From: Romanomermis culicivorax
Taxonomy: Eukaryota > Nematoda > Enoplea > Mermithida > Mermithidae
DNA length: 64,000 nucleotides
Assembly (NCBI GenBank): GCA_963922205.1
Contig: CAWUHX010000506.1
Coordinates: 1-64,000, forward strand
Direction of reading: 5' to 3'
This document shows, in pieces, positions 49,512 to 59,419 of this stretch (within the stretch, counting starts at the first letter, position 1; every line of letters starts with the position of its first letter). Below the pieces are notes generated by a model, which did not search any database, had not been told where the DNA came from, and saw only the letters and a program-made list of their open reading frames with translations. The translations under genes and the position numbers were made by a program.

Positions 49512-52500
49512 TCAAGTTACTGCTAAATTGCTAGGTGAAGAAGATATAACTTGAATGACGCGATTACGACACAGTACAGCGTTTAGCAAAGTGCGCCTAA
49601 ATTGATCGATATAAAAGACATATATCACAAAATTGATAAAAGCGTCGATCATCATCAAATTGACGAAATAGGGCATAATTTTGACGTCGCGATTTTCTTG
49701 AAAGAGGCCGTTGATCAATTTCGAATAAGCGACAAGAAAAGTGATCGATTGGGCTATGGTATTGACCATGAGAGCTTTCAAAATTTTGCGATTCATTTGT
49801 TGTCTAGTTTCGCTTAGATTGTTTTGCGCTCTCGGTTTTTGTGGATTCTAGAGATGAAAAACATGTTTTCTGATACACAGGATACAAAATACATACAATG
49901 AGATCAGATAACGATTTTTAAATCCTTGTTTGTTCATGATTGCTTAGTTATAAATAGAATAAATAGACTATAGTAGTAGTAGTAGTAATAGCAACTTCGG
50001 CGCATTTGGTTTTTGTCTTTTTAAAAAAAACAATAATGGAACAATGCTCTGGGTTCAAAAAAAAGGTTCTTCTACTGAGGAAGTTTTTATTGAAAAAATC
50101 CAGTTAGGCCTATTATTTACATTCATTTTGAGAAAAACAGAGTATGTAGAAATTATTGTATCAAAAGCAGTTATTGTATCAGAAGTGGCAGTGTTAGAGT
50201 CATCAAAAGATCCGTTTCATGCACATCAACTTACTTGATAGTTAACTTTATCCGCCATTGTACTTATAGTCGAGATTTGAATCTGACGAACTGTCTTAAT
50301 CTGTTGAACTGCCGTCGCGGCAACCTTATGCGCTCTATAAATCAACTTAATCGCCACCATCAAATATAAAACGATCGAAATCAAACTGAACGCCATCAAT
50401 TTGCAAACCATAAAATAGAAGAAGAAATCCCCTTCGACCAATACGAAAACGCAAACGGGCAATCTGGAGCCGGTCGTATCAAAATAACTCGAGCCGAAAA
50501 TCACCAATTCGACGACCCATACTAAGCCGACCAACCGTCGTTTATACGATTTGGAACGATTTTTATAGGCGATCGGGAATACTGTAGCTACGAAACGATC
50601 GATCGTAATAACTAAAGTGAAAGAATTGGCGGTGCTGAGGAATAGACTTTGATGGCCAATGTATAAGAAACATCTAAAGAAATAGTGTTGGTCACCATTC
50701 TGCCAAAGTAGAATGGATATGCAAATGAGGCTCATGGAAGTGTTTTGATAAGAGCTGACTTGAGCATGTACCAGTGAAGTTGCTCCGGCCAGAAAAAAGT
50801 ACCGGGTAGTTTGGAGGAAGAATAAATTTCCAGCAGAAAAGCGGATTGTGTCGCAACTTGGCGCCCGTCTCACTTTGGCGCCCGTCCTACTTTGGCGCCT
50901 TGTCTCACTTTCGCGCCCGTCTTACTTTGGCGCCTAGTATGTGTGATTTTACCTATGCCAAGTTTACGAGCGGTTCTAAATTTTACATTTTGCATTATGG
51001 GATAAAAAATCCACTATACTTTCCTTTACGAAAATTATGTACTCGTACCTTATAGTAAACTGGTGTTTCTTTGTGCTAATGATCTTTATGTTAATTTAAA
51101 TCATAAAGTCAACAGTACGCAGTGTGACAACAGTATGAAAATTTTACATTAGAGAGACGACGTGGATAGTAAAAAGTCATTTTGTTAATCCTTTTTCTTT
51201 ATTTTCTGTATAATATTTCTTCGCTCTGTTTCCCTTTTATTTTCTCCCCTGCTTCAGTTTCTACCTTTTTAGTCTCATCATTTCGAGTCACACAATTCTA
51301 TGTCCAACTGCTTTTCTGTTTCATTTTCATATTGTGTTGTTTCTGTTAGTTTTCCTACTTTTATTTCCATACGTTTCTTTTCCGTTTCACTTTATCCACC
51401 GTTTGCCTTATTATCTTATACTCGTATTCAGTTCTCATTTTTTTCCCAGTTGCCTGTTTTTATATTCTTTTTTTCCCGTTCTCTATTCTTTTCTTCTACT
51501 TTTGCTTATCTTTTGATTTTCTTTTACTCGCTCATTTTCCGCTCTACTCCAACTTTTCAAAATATTTGTTTCATGTTTCCGCTGCTTGTTAACACTTTTT
51601 CCGTACGTTTCAATTTTCAGTTTTCGTTTTTCTTTTTTTGCATTTCAGTTTCTGTTTTGTACTTTTTTCTTTCTATATAGTTTCTTTTCCCTCTCTGTTT
51701 TCCTTCATCTTCTCCTTTTTTCAAGAACTAGCACGTTTGGGGCCTGGTCGTTCGCGTTACTGTAATGTTTATCTCATGGTCTGCTAATTTCTGAGCCATT
51801 TTCAATTTGTTCCGAATCTTTATGTTGCATTACGATCTATAGCAGAGACACATGATATTTCAGGGCCACTGCAATGCCATTCCGACCGATCAATGATCTT
51901 GAAAATTTGGTAATCGCTTCTTACTTGAATAAATGATCAACATGAATGCTGGAAAGCAGACTAAAACGGGGCGCCAAATTGAGACGAGCGCCAAAGTAAG
52001 ATGGGCACCAAGTTAAGACATCCAAGAAAAGTCATTACTAAGCAATGGGCGCCAAAGTAAGACGGGCGCCAAGTTAAGACAACAGTCTCATTTTGGAGCC
52101 CACATTGGGCGCCAAAGTGAGACGGGCGCCGAAGTGAGATGGGCGCCAAAGTTAGACTGCACCGAAAAGCGTGGCTGACATTAGACTGCAGAATATGTTC
52201 TTCCAGGTTATTCTAGAAAAATTCACATTGACGTTTTCACTGCGACTATGCATTTGAGATGATTTCACCAGAGTCCAGTTTCGACTCATCGGAAGACAGG
52301 AAGTTCAGCCTGAAAGTGCTACCCTAGAATAACCAGAGTAGATCTGAGATTTCATTCTTTTGAGTTGGACAGGAAAATAGCTTTTTCTATCATATTTCGC
52401 TATTTCATCCATGTTCGAAATCACAGACTGGTGGTAGATCTTAAGCAAAGGCCAGTGATTTTTATGATTTTTCATGAATGATTTTCGAACGGATTGCTGA

Positions 52501-53300
52501 AAAATCAAGAATTTAAACAAAGGATGCTGCTAGAGAGTCCACTAAAGACGTTGAATAAGAAAGATGCTTAAAAATGAAAATTTAATTTCAATTTTTCATG
52601 GATAATTTAAGTCAAAGAAATATTGAAAATTTTAGATTTTCCTGGAAATAAAATTGATTATAGTAAATTATAAATGATTATAATGTGATTATAATTATAA
52701 TTGTATATTATGATAATAAAAACTCAATTAATATATTATGGGCAATACCCGAACACCATAGTTTGACTGGCTGAGGTACAGCAAGTTTTTAGGTGGTCAG
52801 TTTTCTTGCACCACCCTGTATTTATTCGGAGATCTCTTTCCTACTACATGCACATTACGAGTCGCGTTTTATGGATACTTGGGCGAATGAACAGTGCCTA
52901 TCAAGTCTTACACTTCTAAGTGGGATCAAGCTTTGGTAACGAAACATCGATTCCGATTCCACTTCTTCGATATATCTTACCTGTAACGATCTATTGTCTC
53001 CGGCCTACAATTATACACGTTAAACAAATGTACGACGGCACATGCAGCGAAACTGAAACTGGCCACGAAAACGGCGCCGTTCGCATGTTGCAAAAACGTG
53101 TGCGTGTCGGTCTGCAACGCCTTATTGAGCCGAATGACCAAAAAAGTGAACGAACCACCGACCAGGTTCAGAACGGCGCAGAAGATCCATACCATAAAAG
53201 CGTACACTTGGAAACGCATCGTTGTTAATGAGACGACGTCTTCGGCCGAGAAGCGGTTGAAGTTACAGACATTTTGGTTTTGGGAATAATTTACGACCAT
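49512..53300 (-). CDS. Rhodopsin-like 7TM receptor, nematode-divergent (3 exons)
   Basis: Predicted plasma-membrane G-protein-coupled receptor. Exons: 52,981-53,300 (donor AG|GTAAGA); 50,235-50,673 (acceptor TTCTTTAG, donor CAA|GTAAGT); 49,512-49,847 (acceptor ATCTCTAG). Phases 2 and 0 agree, giving 1,095 nt or 364 residues. TTTTAG lies 12 bases before the ATG, as for a spliced-leader acceptor. Hydrophobic segments: TM1 32-56, TM2 72-95, TM3 109-131, TM4 about 153-172, TM5 about 190-217, TM6 about 277-296, TM7 311-333. TM3 ends in DRF (132-134) where class A receptors have DRY. TM7 has NFVIY (325-329) for NPxxY, followed by a basic helix-8-like QFRR. NYS near the start is a glycosylation site. 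The usual TM2 aspartate is not visible. The family could be a peptide-type (FMRFamide/SRW-like) or chemosensory receptor; the ligand is unknown. A foldback element occupies intron 1. Confidence 0.82.
49978..49995 (+). repeat. (GTA)n microsatellite in receptor intron 2
   Basis: Five to six TAG/GTA triplets in a row. Short, likely length-variable. Confidence 0.8.
50861..52168. mobile_element. Foldback element 3 (17-bp GGGCGCC units) in receptor intron 1
   Basis: Left arm (50,861-50,936): five units in the GGCGCCCGTCTCACTTT orientation. Right arm (51,963-52,168): about nine units in the opposite orientation (GGGCGCCAAAGTGAGAC), with two spacers. The core (51,180-51,720) is pyrimidine-rich, as in foldbacks 1 and 2. 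The left array begins about 190 bp upstream of the exon 2 acceptor. The terminal GACTGCACC on the right matches the end of the 34,765 array. Confidence 0.75.
51180..51720 (+). repeat. Polypyrimidine core of foldback 3
   Basis: C/T-rich on the plus strand. A 126-codon Phe/Ser frame across it is compositional. On the transcribed (minus) strand of the receptor gene it would be purine-rich. Confidence 0.75.
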
Positions 53301-56124
53301 CGTAATGAGTTCCTAAAATGCGGGATATGACAAGTAGGTGGTGTCAATCCTATATTTTTCTTATAGTAATACAGTAAAAAATGCATACAGTTACACACCT
53401 CATTTTCGATTAGGATTATTACAGTTGACTAAAAAAGCGAAAACTATAGTCCAATTAATTTAAAATGATAGACGCAGCGAAAACCAGGTAAGTAGGTGTA
53501 GAAACGCGCTCAAGGTGTTCGAGGGAATGGAAAAGGCCAAAATCATTGAAAAACATCATGGCTGTCCACCGTCAATTTGTACAGAAATGCGTCGATACCT
53601 GAGTACTGGTCAAGAAATTTCGACCACTCAACCATTTTATTGAAGGAAATGTTCAGCTGCTCACTGATGAAACAACTTTTTATTAATTACAGTTATAAGC
53701 TTATTAGTTTTTTCCATACTGAACTTACTTTCATTGGATAGCTGCATCGATCATTTCAAAATGAATAGAGTATAGTTATCTTTACCATTCGAAATTCTCA
53801 ATGTTTTTGTTAATCATTTCGAAAAGTTGTGGGTCTGAAAAGATTTTTGTGTTCTAGCGATGGCCAATTAGTGTTCCAATGAAAAATCGGCATAAAGTTT
53901 GCCAAGTACCAGCCAAAAGCATGCATCTCTGTGGGAGTTTAGACCTCAGTTAGATAGGTGTTTGGCTAGTAACCTTTCCAGGTGAACAAAGAATTTTTCG
54001 TTTTAAAGCGTTAACATTTGCATTAACAGATTTCATCTGTTAATTGATATATCAACCTTGGTATCAATTCGCAGATTTCACTGAGATCTATCCAGAAACA
54101 TTAAAATTGTACATCTTCATTTTTGACGCGGTTAGAGTTAGTTGAAGTTTGGTAGATTTCATGTGGATTTTCCCCTGTGTTGATTTACGGTCATAAGTAA
54201 ACATTTCTAGAAGTCATTACTCAGTTCGATGATCTTTTGCATTTTCTCGACTACGTTAAACGCAACATGTTTTCGAAATCTTGTCAGAATTGAGCCCTTT
54301 TTTAGATTTGAATTCAACTCAATCCTGGACTCTCATCTAGAATCAATGAATCAGGTAGAAAAATTTGAAAAAATGACGGTTTTCTGAGCATGCTATTTTT
54401 CGTGAATTTGGATGAAGGGAAAATAAGAAAAAATATTCAACTTATTTATTCTTATGAGCACTCAATCTGGATGGAGTAAAAAATGAAAAGTGAAGAAACC
54501 AGTCTTAGTCTAGGAGTTTATCTGTAATAAGATTTAGGAGAGGAGTATTTTTCACTCATTGCTACCTGCAACAAGGCTCTGGTATCGGAGCTTCAACTGG
54601 GTTTTGTGGCTTAATTGGAAAATAATTCCCGATGTTCATGAATTTCAAATGTTGTGATCTCTGAAAAGCACAATTATATGCCTGAAAATGTCATGGCAAC
54701 TGATACGAAAAAACCAGACGATGATCCTCACGTGCAATTTGTAAGTTCGAATAGCGGGGAAAGCAAATCGGACCATTGTACTACCGAAATAGAAAAACAA
54801 GAACATTTAGCTAAGGTTGTGGGTCGTGAAAAAGTTTCGCAATATAGTGACCATATTGCTCAATTAGAGTATTTGTCGAAATATCGTATACAAAACTCGT
54901 AAAGAATATCTGAAGGTAACATCACACGTTTGCAAATTGGTTTTGAACCTGATATCTAGCCATATTTTATAAGCATAGTAGTCAAATGACAAACGAAGGT
55001 TACTAATGACCAATTTCTTTCCATAGCGGGTTTCCGCTTTCAGGAAGTCTGCTAAATTTTACCAGCATAATATCAAACTTATAAAATCAAGTCGATTTTT
55101 CGAGATTTAGTTATGAGAAAGAAGGAAATTACATCCGCAACTGTGGAAGAATCATACACAATTGAACGGTGCTGCAATGGATGTTACGGGACGACAGTAA
55201 ATGAAATCTGCTTTGATACTAATTTTGATCATTCTGATACAACTGATAAATACCGAGTGAGACGATTGCATGCATATAAATCCGCTCGAATGATGCCGGA
55301 CAAATAAATTTTGAGATTTTGAATGTGAAAAATTCAAATTGATCAATTTCTCCTAATCAAAATAAATTCTTCCCGTATAGGCTTTTCCACCTTTGAAAAT
55401 ATAAGAAAATCAGCATGACTATCATACTGACGATGTCATGAGACATTTCAGAGTAAATTTTGCCTTTTGTCCGCGGAGCCATACAACAACCAGCAATCCT
55501 ATAATGTATTTACACGAGAAAAACCTCCGTAAAGAGTATGTCTGGGTGTGCTTTAGTCAAAAAATTCCCCCTTGAGTAACTCAGCACATAGTCGTTATCA
55601 TGAACTCTGAATTTACTTCCAACCAACAGACGTAGCTGAATATGAGATCTCTTCTTGAGTGGTAATACGATTCTATTTCGTTTTATTCAAAAAAATATTT
55701 TCTGCTGACTTATAACTCACTGCAATCTACATGTGATGCCTTATCATAAGTGTCATGGTTATGATCTGCAAACAGAGCACTAATGAATAGAAAAATCAAT
55801 TACTCAATTGGTGGACTAAATAAATCAATGAAGAAATAAAAATTCCAAACAATCTATGCACCGATGAAACAGCCAACCCCACAACCGACCGACGAGGGAT
55901 AAATTATGCACGAAGAACAACCACTGAGTTTCAAGACATCAAAAAATAAAAGGAGACTAACTAAACAGTCCACCATAACGAGAAAACAACCGACCAAGTA
56001 ATCTTGAAGCCAATCAAATAAACCTTTTGGCTGTTGATTCTAAAGGATAAAGCTGGAAAGCAAGTGCCTCATATTTTTACAATTTTCTGTTAAACCATAA
56101 CAACCGTGCGCATGAAAGGTATAG
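53301..56124. other. Gene-poor stretch
   Basis: Includes a 340-bp inverted-end element (53,438-53,778). Two plus-strand frames, 54,654-54,902 (82 codons, hydrophilic) and 55,113-55,307 (64 codons, with CCNGCYGTT), are less AT-biased in codon choice than the surroundings but have no recognisable domain. I note them without calling genes. Confidence 0.4.
53438..53778. mobile_element. Short copy of the 5,546-type element
   Basis: Left AAACTATAGTCCAATTAATT with GATAGACGCAGCG answers right GCTGCATCGATCATTTC with AATAGAGTATAGTT. About 340 bp, inverted ends only, internally deleted compared with the 900-bp copy. Confidence 0.65.
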
Positions 56125-56358
56125 GGTCATTTATACCTGCCTTTTTCGACGGATCGCCACGGAACGGATTACCAAAAGCTTGAAACGCTCAGCCAGAAAA
56201 TCCACTCTCGGTCGAAAAGGTTAACTGCAATTTTGTGGAGAACGACCGACGTAACCTGCAACCGAGCCGAACGGAACGGAACGAAAATTTCCCTTCCGTT
56301 CGGTTTCATTGTGTCGATTGCATTCCGTTCCGTTGCATCGGAAAAGGCAAGTATAAAT
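56125..56358 (+). mobile_element. MITE family M, copy 3
   Basis: About 234 bp, same orientation as copy 1: GGGTCATTTATACCTGCC, TTTTTCGACGGATCG, AAAATCCACTC and the right end CATCGGAAAAGGCAAGTATA. Confidence 0.8.
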
Positions 56359-57004
56359 ATAGTGCTAACCTTAAGTTCAAGTGTCCCTTTAATCAGTTAA
56401 TTACAAACCGTATACACGAAAAAGCTAATTAAGTATGCTAGAATATACAAAAACGAATGTTTTTTTCTGCTGGTTGAGATAAAAGTTCCTTCGACCAATA
56501 CGATGGAATTGATATTGTTGCTCTGATAATCGTTTATCTGAATTAATCAAATCATTAGTTTTCATCTACCTTGTTGGAAATATAAAAAATGTTTGGAACT
56601 CTGAAAAACCAGTTTTTCTTCTCATCGATGTCCTCTAAATTATTCATCAGAAACAGCTCACCTCTCCGGTTGAGCGATAATCTTAATTAATCTCAAAAGC
56701 AGCACAACATAGAGGAATCTTCGCATCAGAGAACTCTTTCTAATCATTTCACGCTAACCTTTGGAGTTCTGATCATTAGTGTCAACTTTCACCTCTGAAA
56801 TAACTTGTGCCATTGGGACTTGTTCACTTACTCGTGTTTAAAAATTGACAGCAAGAACGTGCAATTGGGTGCTTTGCGGTTACTGGAGACATGTACTTTG
56901 CACTACTTTGGTCTGTTCCTCTTGAAACGCATCTGAACTATAAAAGTGCATCAATACATGATAATATTTTGGTCATGGATTAGTCAGGATTTTTTTAAAT
57001 CCCA

Positions 57005-57118
57005 AAACAGTAAATTCAAGCGTCACAGCACACAGCGATGCGTGGCACCGTGCGCTGGGCATGGATAGAATTTTATGGCGCCACGCGGCACCAAGCATTC
57101 GAAGTACGACAGGCCCTT
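57005..57118. repeat. Fragment of a Harbinger-like terminus
   Basis: GCGCCACGCGGCACC followed by GAAGTACGACAGGCCCTTTA resembles the right ends of the elements at 19,877 and 36,512. The left part is too diverged to place a second end, so this is probably an eroded relic. Confidence 0.45.
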
Positions 57119-57222
57119 TATCCATATTTTATTTGCCTAGAACTGTGTTCGAACGTGAGTGTTACTCGGAAAATTTTGATGATTTAACAAGGTAACGGGA
57201 GGAAATTTTAATTTGTTTTGGT

Positions 57223-57845
57223 TGTCGGGGATGGACATAGTCTATCTCCAGGTTGCGAAGAAATAGCCAAAGTCGATGCAAATCGCGTCGACGCCGATTT
57301 GCATAGACACCGCGCATAAAAGCGTTGGTCGTCTATGTTTTTGGTCATTCTATGATTGATTGTTTATTTTTAATAAAGACAAATCGGCGGGCCAGTAGGC
57401 CAATTTTTATATTTATTGTTTATATTATTTTGGTGGAGAATTTCCACCCGAAATACAACGACCCCCGGCCAGACATTCTTTGGATTACTCGCAGCGGAGG
57501 GAACGCAGGTTAGACCCCGGATTTCTGGAGTGTCACCCAGCGTGCAAGTCTACATTTACAACTCAGTTCTCGGCCTGACTTCTAGGTTTGCCGTTGGTTT
57601 GAAGTTACTTGAGCTCAGAGAGTTATTTTATCTTCTGCAGTTCTTTGGAACGAAAGCAGGAGATCTTTGTTGACTTTGAGACTGACCGAACTGTTGCAAA
57701 CTTATTCTACCTAAGGTATCAGCCTGATTAGGTGAATTAGTGGGTGACTGATTTTTTTGGCCTGATTAGGTGAATTAGTGGTCTATTTTTGATACCAATT
57801 CATTTATTTATATTTCTTAACCACAACCAAAGTCTCATTTCAACA
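57223..57845 (+). repeat. Probable 5' LTR of the Ty3/gypsy element
   Basis: Proposed from position alone: it begins TGTCGGGGATGG, ends CA at 57,844-57,845, and lies just upstream of a possible primer-binding site and gag. It contains CATAAAAG (57,316, a TATA-like box), AATAAAG (57,371, a poly-A signal candidate) and a dyad around CGCGTCGACG (57,287). The 3' LTR is outside the window, so the boundaries cannot be checked by comparison. Confidence 0.4.
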
Positions 57846-57847
57846 AG

Positions 57848-57865
57848 TGGTGGCTTCTGACTCTC
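57848..57865 (+). promoter_or_regulatory. Candidate tRNA primer-binding site
   Basis: TGGTGGCTTCTGACTCTC begins with TGG, complementary to a tRNA CCA end, two bases after the proposed LTR. I cannot name the tRNA. Confidence 0.35.
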
Positions 57866-57943
57866 AAAGTAACAGAAAATCAGAGGCAAACTCGAGGAGT
57901 CAAAAAACCTATTGGTTTTTATAGAGAACTGGGAGGTTACAAA

Positions 57944-59419
57944 ATGAGCAAAGACAACCTAGGTGGCCTCAAGAGTTCGGGTTTGCCCAGAACACCACCG
58001 GGAAAAAAGGCCCGTGATACAGAAAAGCTAATTGTCCTAACTTCAGCTGAAACTTCGGCTGAAGAGGACAATTGCTCAGATCATAGGCCTTTATCAGTGG
58101 AAAATGAAGGCAATCAACCTACGACCTCGACAGCTGTCGAGAGGGAGGATGACGACACGATATTATTGGCCAATGAAGATCAAATTTTTAAAATTCCGTC
58201 GTCAATGAACCTCCCGAAGAGAGGCGAATATTTACAACCGCCTATGACGGGATTGGCGCATCCATTACCGAAGATGAACATTCCAGTTTTGGATCAACAG
58301 CAGCACTGGCCGATTAATAAACCCGCCCAATTATTGGATACTTACCATCAATTATATTGGGACAATGAGCGGGAAGAACACCACGAAAATCCTCGAAAGA
58401 GCTCATTGGAGGATAAGCTGGACCAGATCATGAACAGGTTAGATGTTTATGATAGCATATTCGCCAACATTGCTAATACAGGTTCACAGAAAGCCAGTAA
58501 GGCAAATGAACCGAAGCAAAGCAATGCTGGCTGTTTGGAACAAGGTGGTGCTTTGAAGTTTGAGCAGGGCCAGGAAGAGTTAGTGTGGCAAAATGATGGT
58601 ATCACTCTTCAGCAAGACTGTAGAGGGAAAGACCAAAAGTCAAGTCTCGGTCCTAAAGAGCAGTATATGCCTCATTTGCCCACTACCTCAAAAGTGGAGC
58701 AGAGGGTGAGTAGTTGTGGTTTTGACGAAGGCATAAAAAAACCCGAGTCTGATATATCCAACTATCTCACAACAGAGCAGTTGTATTAAGGGAGAGACCC
58801 CAAGTGTCAGGCAGCAGGTTATGCCTACAATGATTCTGATTGATCCAGGTTTATGGGTCAATCCGGCTCAGGTAGGCCCAACTGTCTATGACATTGAAAG
58901 GGCAATCAAACCGAAATTACTGCAATCTGATATGCCAATAAACAGGTTCTTGCTTTTCTAGTGGAGCTAGAAGGTGAGTTTCGAAAGAATACTCCGGATG
59001 AGGTGAAACTAGAAGCATTAACCCGCTTGTCAAGGGACTTGCCGAAAGAATTGGCCGAAGAGTCAACGACATATAGGGAGGCCCGAGACAAGATTTTGAA
59101 CTATTGTGCTCCAGATTGTAACCTGGACATGCTCAAACCGGATTTATTGGATATTAAACAGGAACCCAATGAAGCAGCAACCAAATTTCTAAAAAGGGTT
59201 TGAGCACATGTGAATCGTTTTCAGAGTGAAACAAAGGAGTTTAAAAATAAAGTAATCATTGAAACCTTTTTCTATAGAAGTTCTTTAACTTATCAATTAG
59301 AACTGCAGAAAGACATAGCAAAATTCAAAAATTGGTATGATCTTTCCCAGGCAGTCTATGAGATAGAGTTAAAGTACCGGAATGCGATTAGAACATTTGG
59401 GCCAAGAGAGAGCCCATGA
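57944..59419 (+). pseudogene. gag: Retrotransposon gag, broken
   Basis: The N-terminal frame runs 57,944-58,789 (281 residues, hydrophilic, Glu/Gln-rich) and stops with TAA. Gag-like sequence continues in another frame over 58,806-58,960 (YDIERAIKPKLL), shifts back at about 58,961 (VELEGEFRKN) and meets a TGA at 59,201-59,203. It then stays open to 59,419 (FQSETKEFKNK and onwards). The central part has the helical, Leu/charged character of a Ty3/gypsy capsid. Whether the 58,789 stop is a natural ORF boundary or damage cannot be told from one copy. Confidence 0.75.

Noticed and set aside
51300-51680. 126-codon Phe/Ser frame
   Set aside because: Polypyrimidine core of foldback 3, inside a receptor intron on the other strand.
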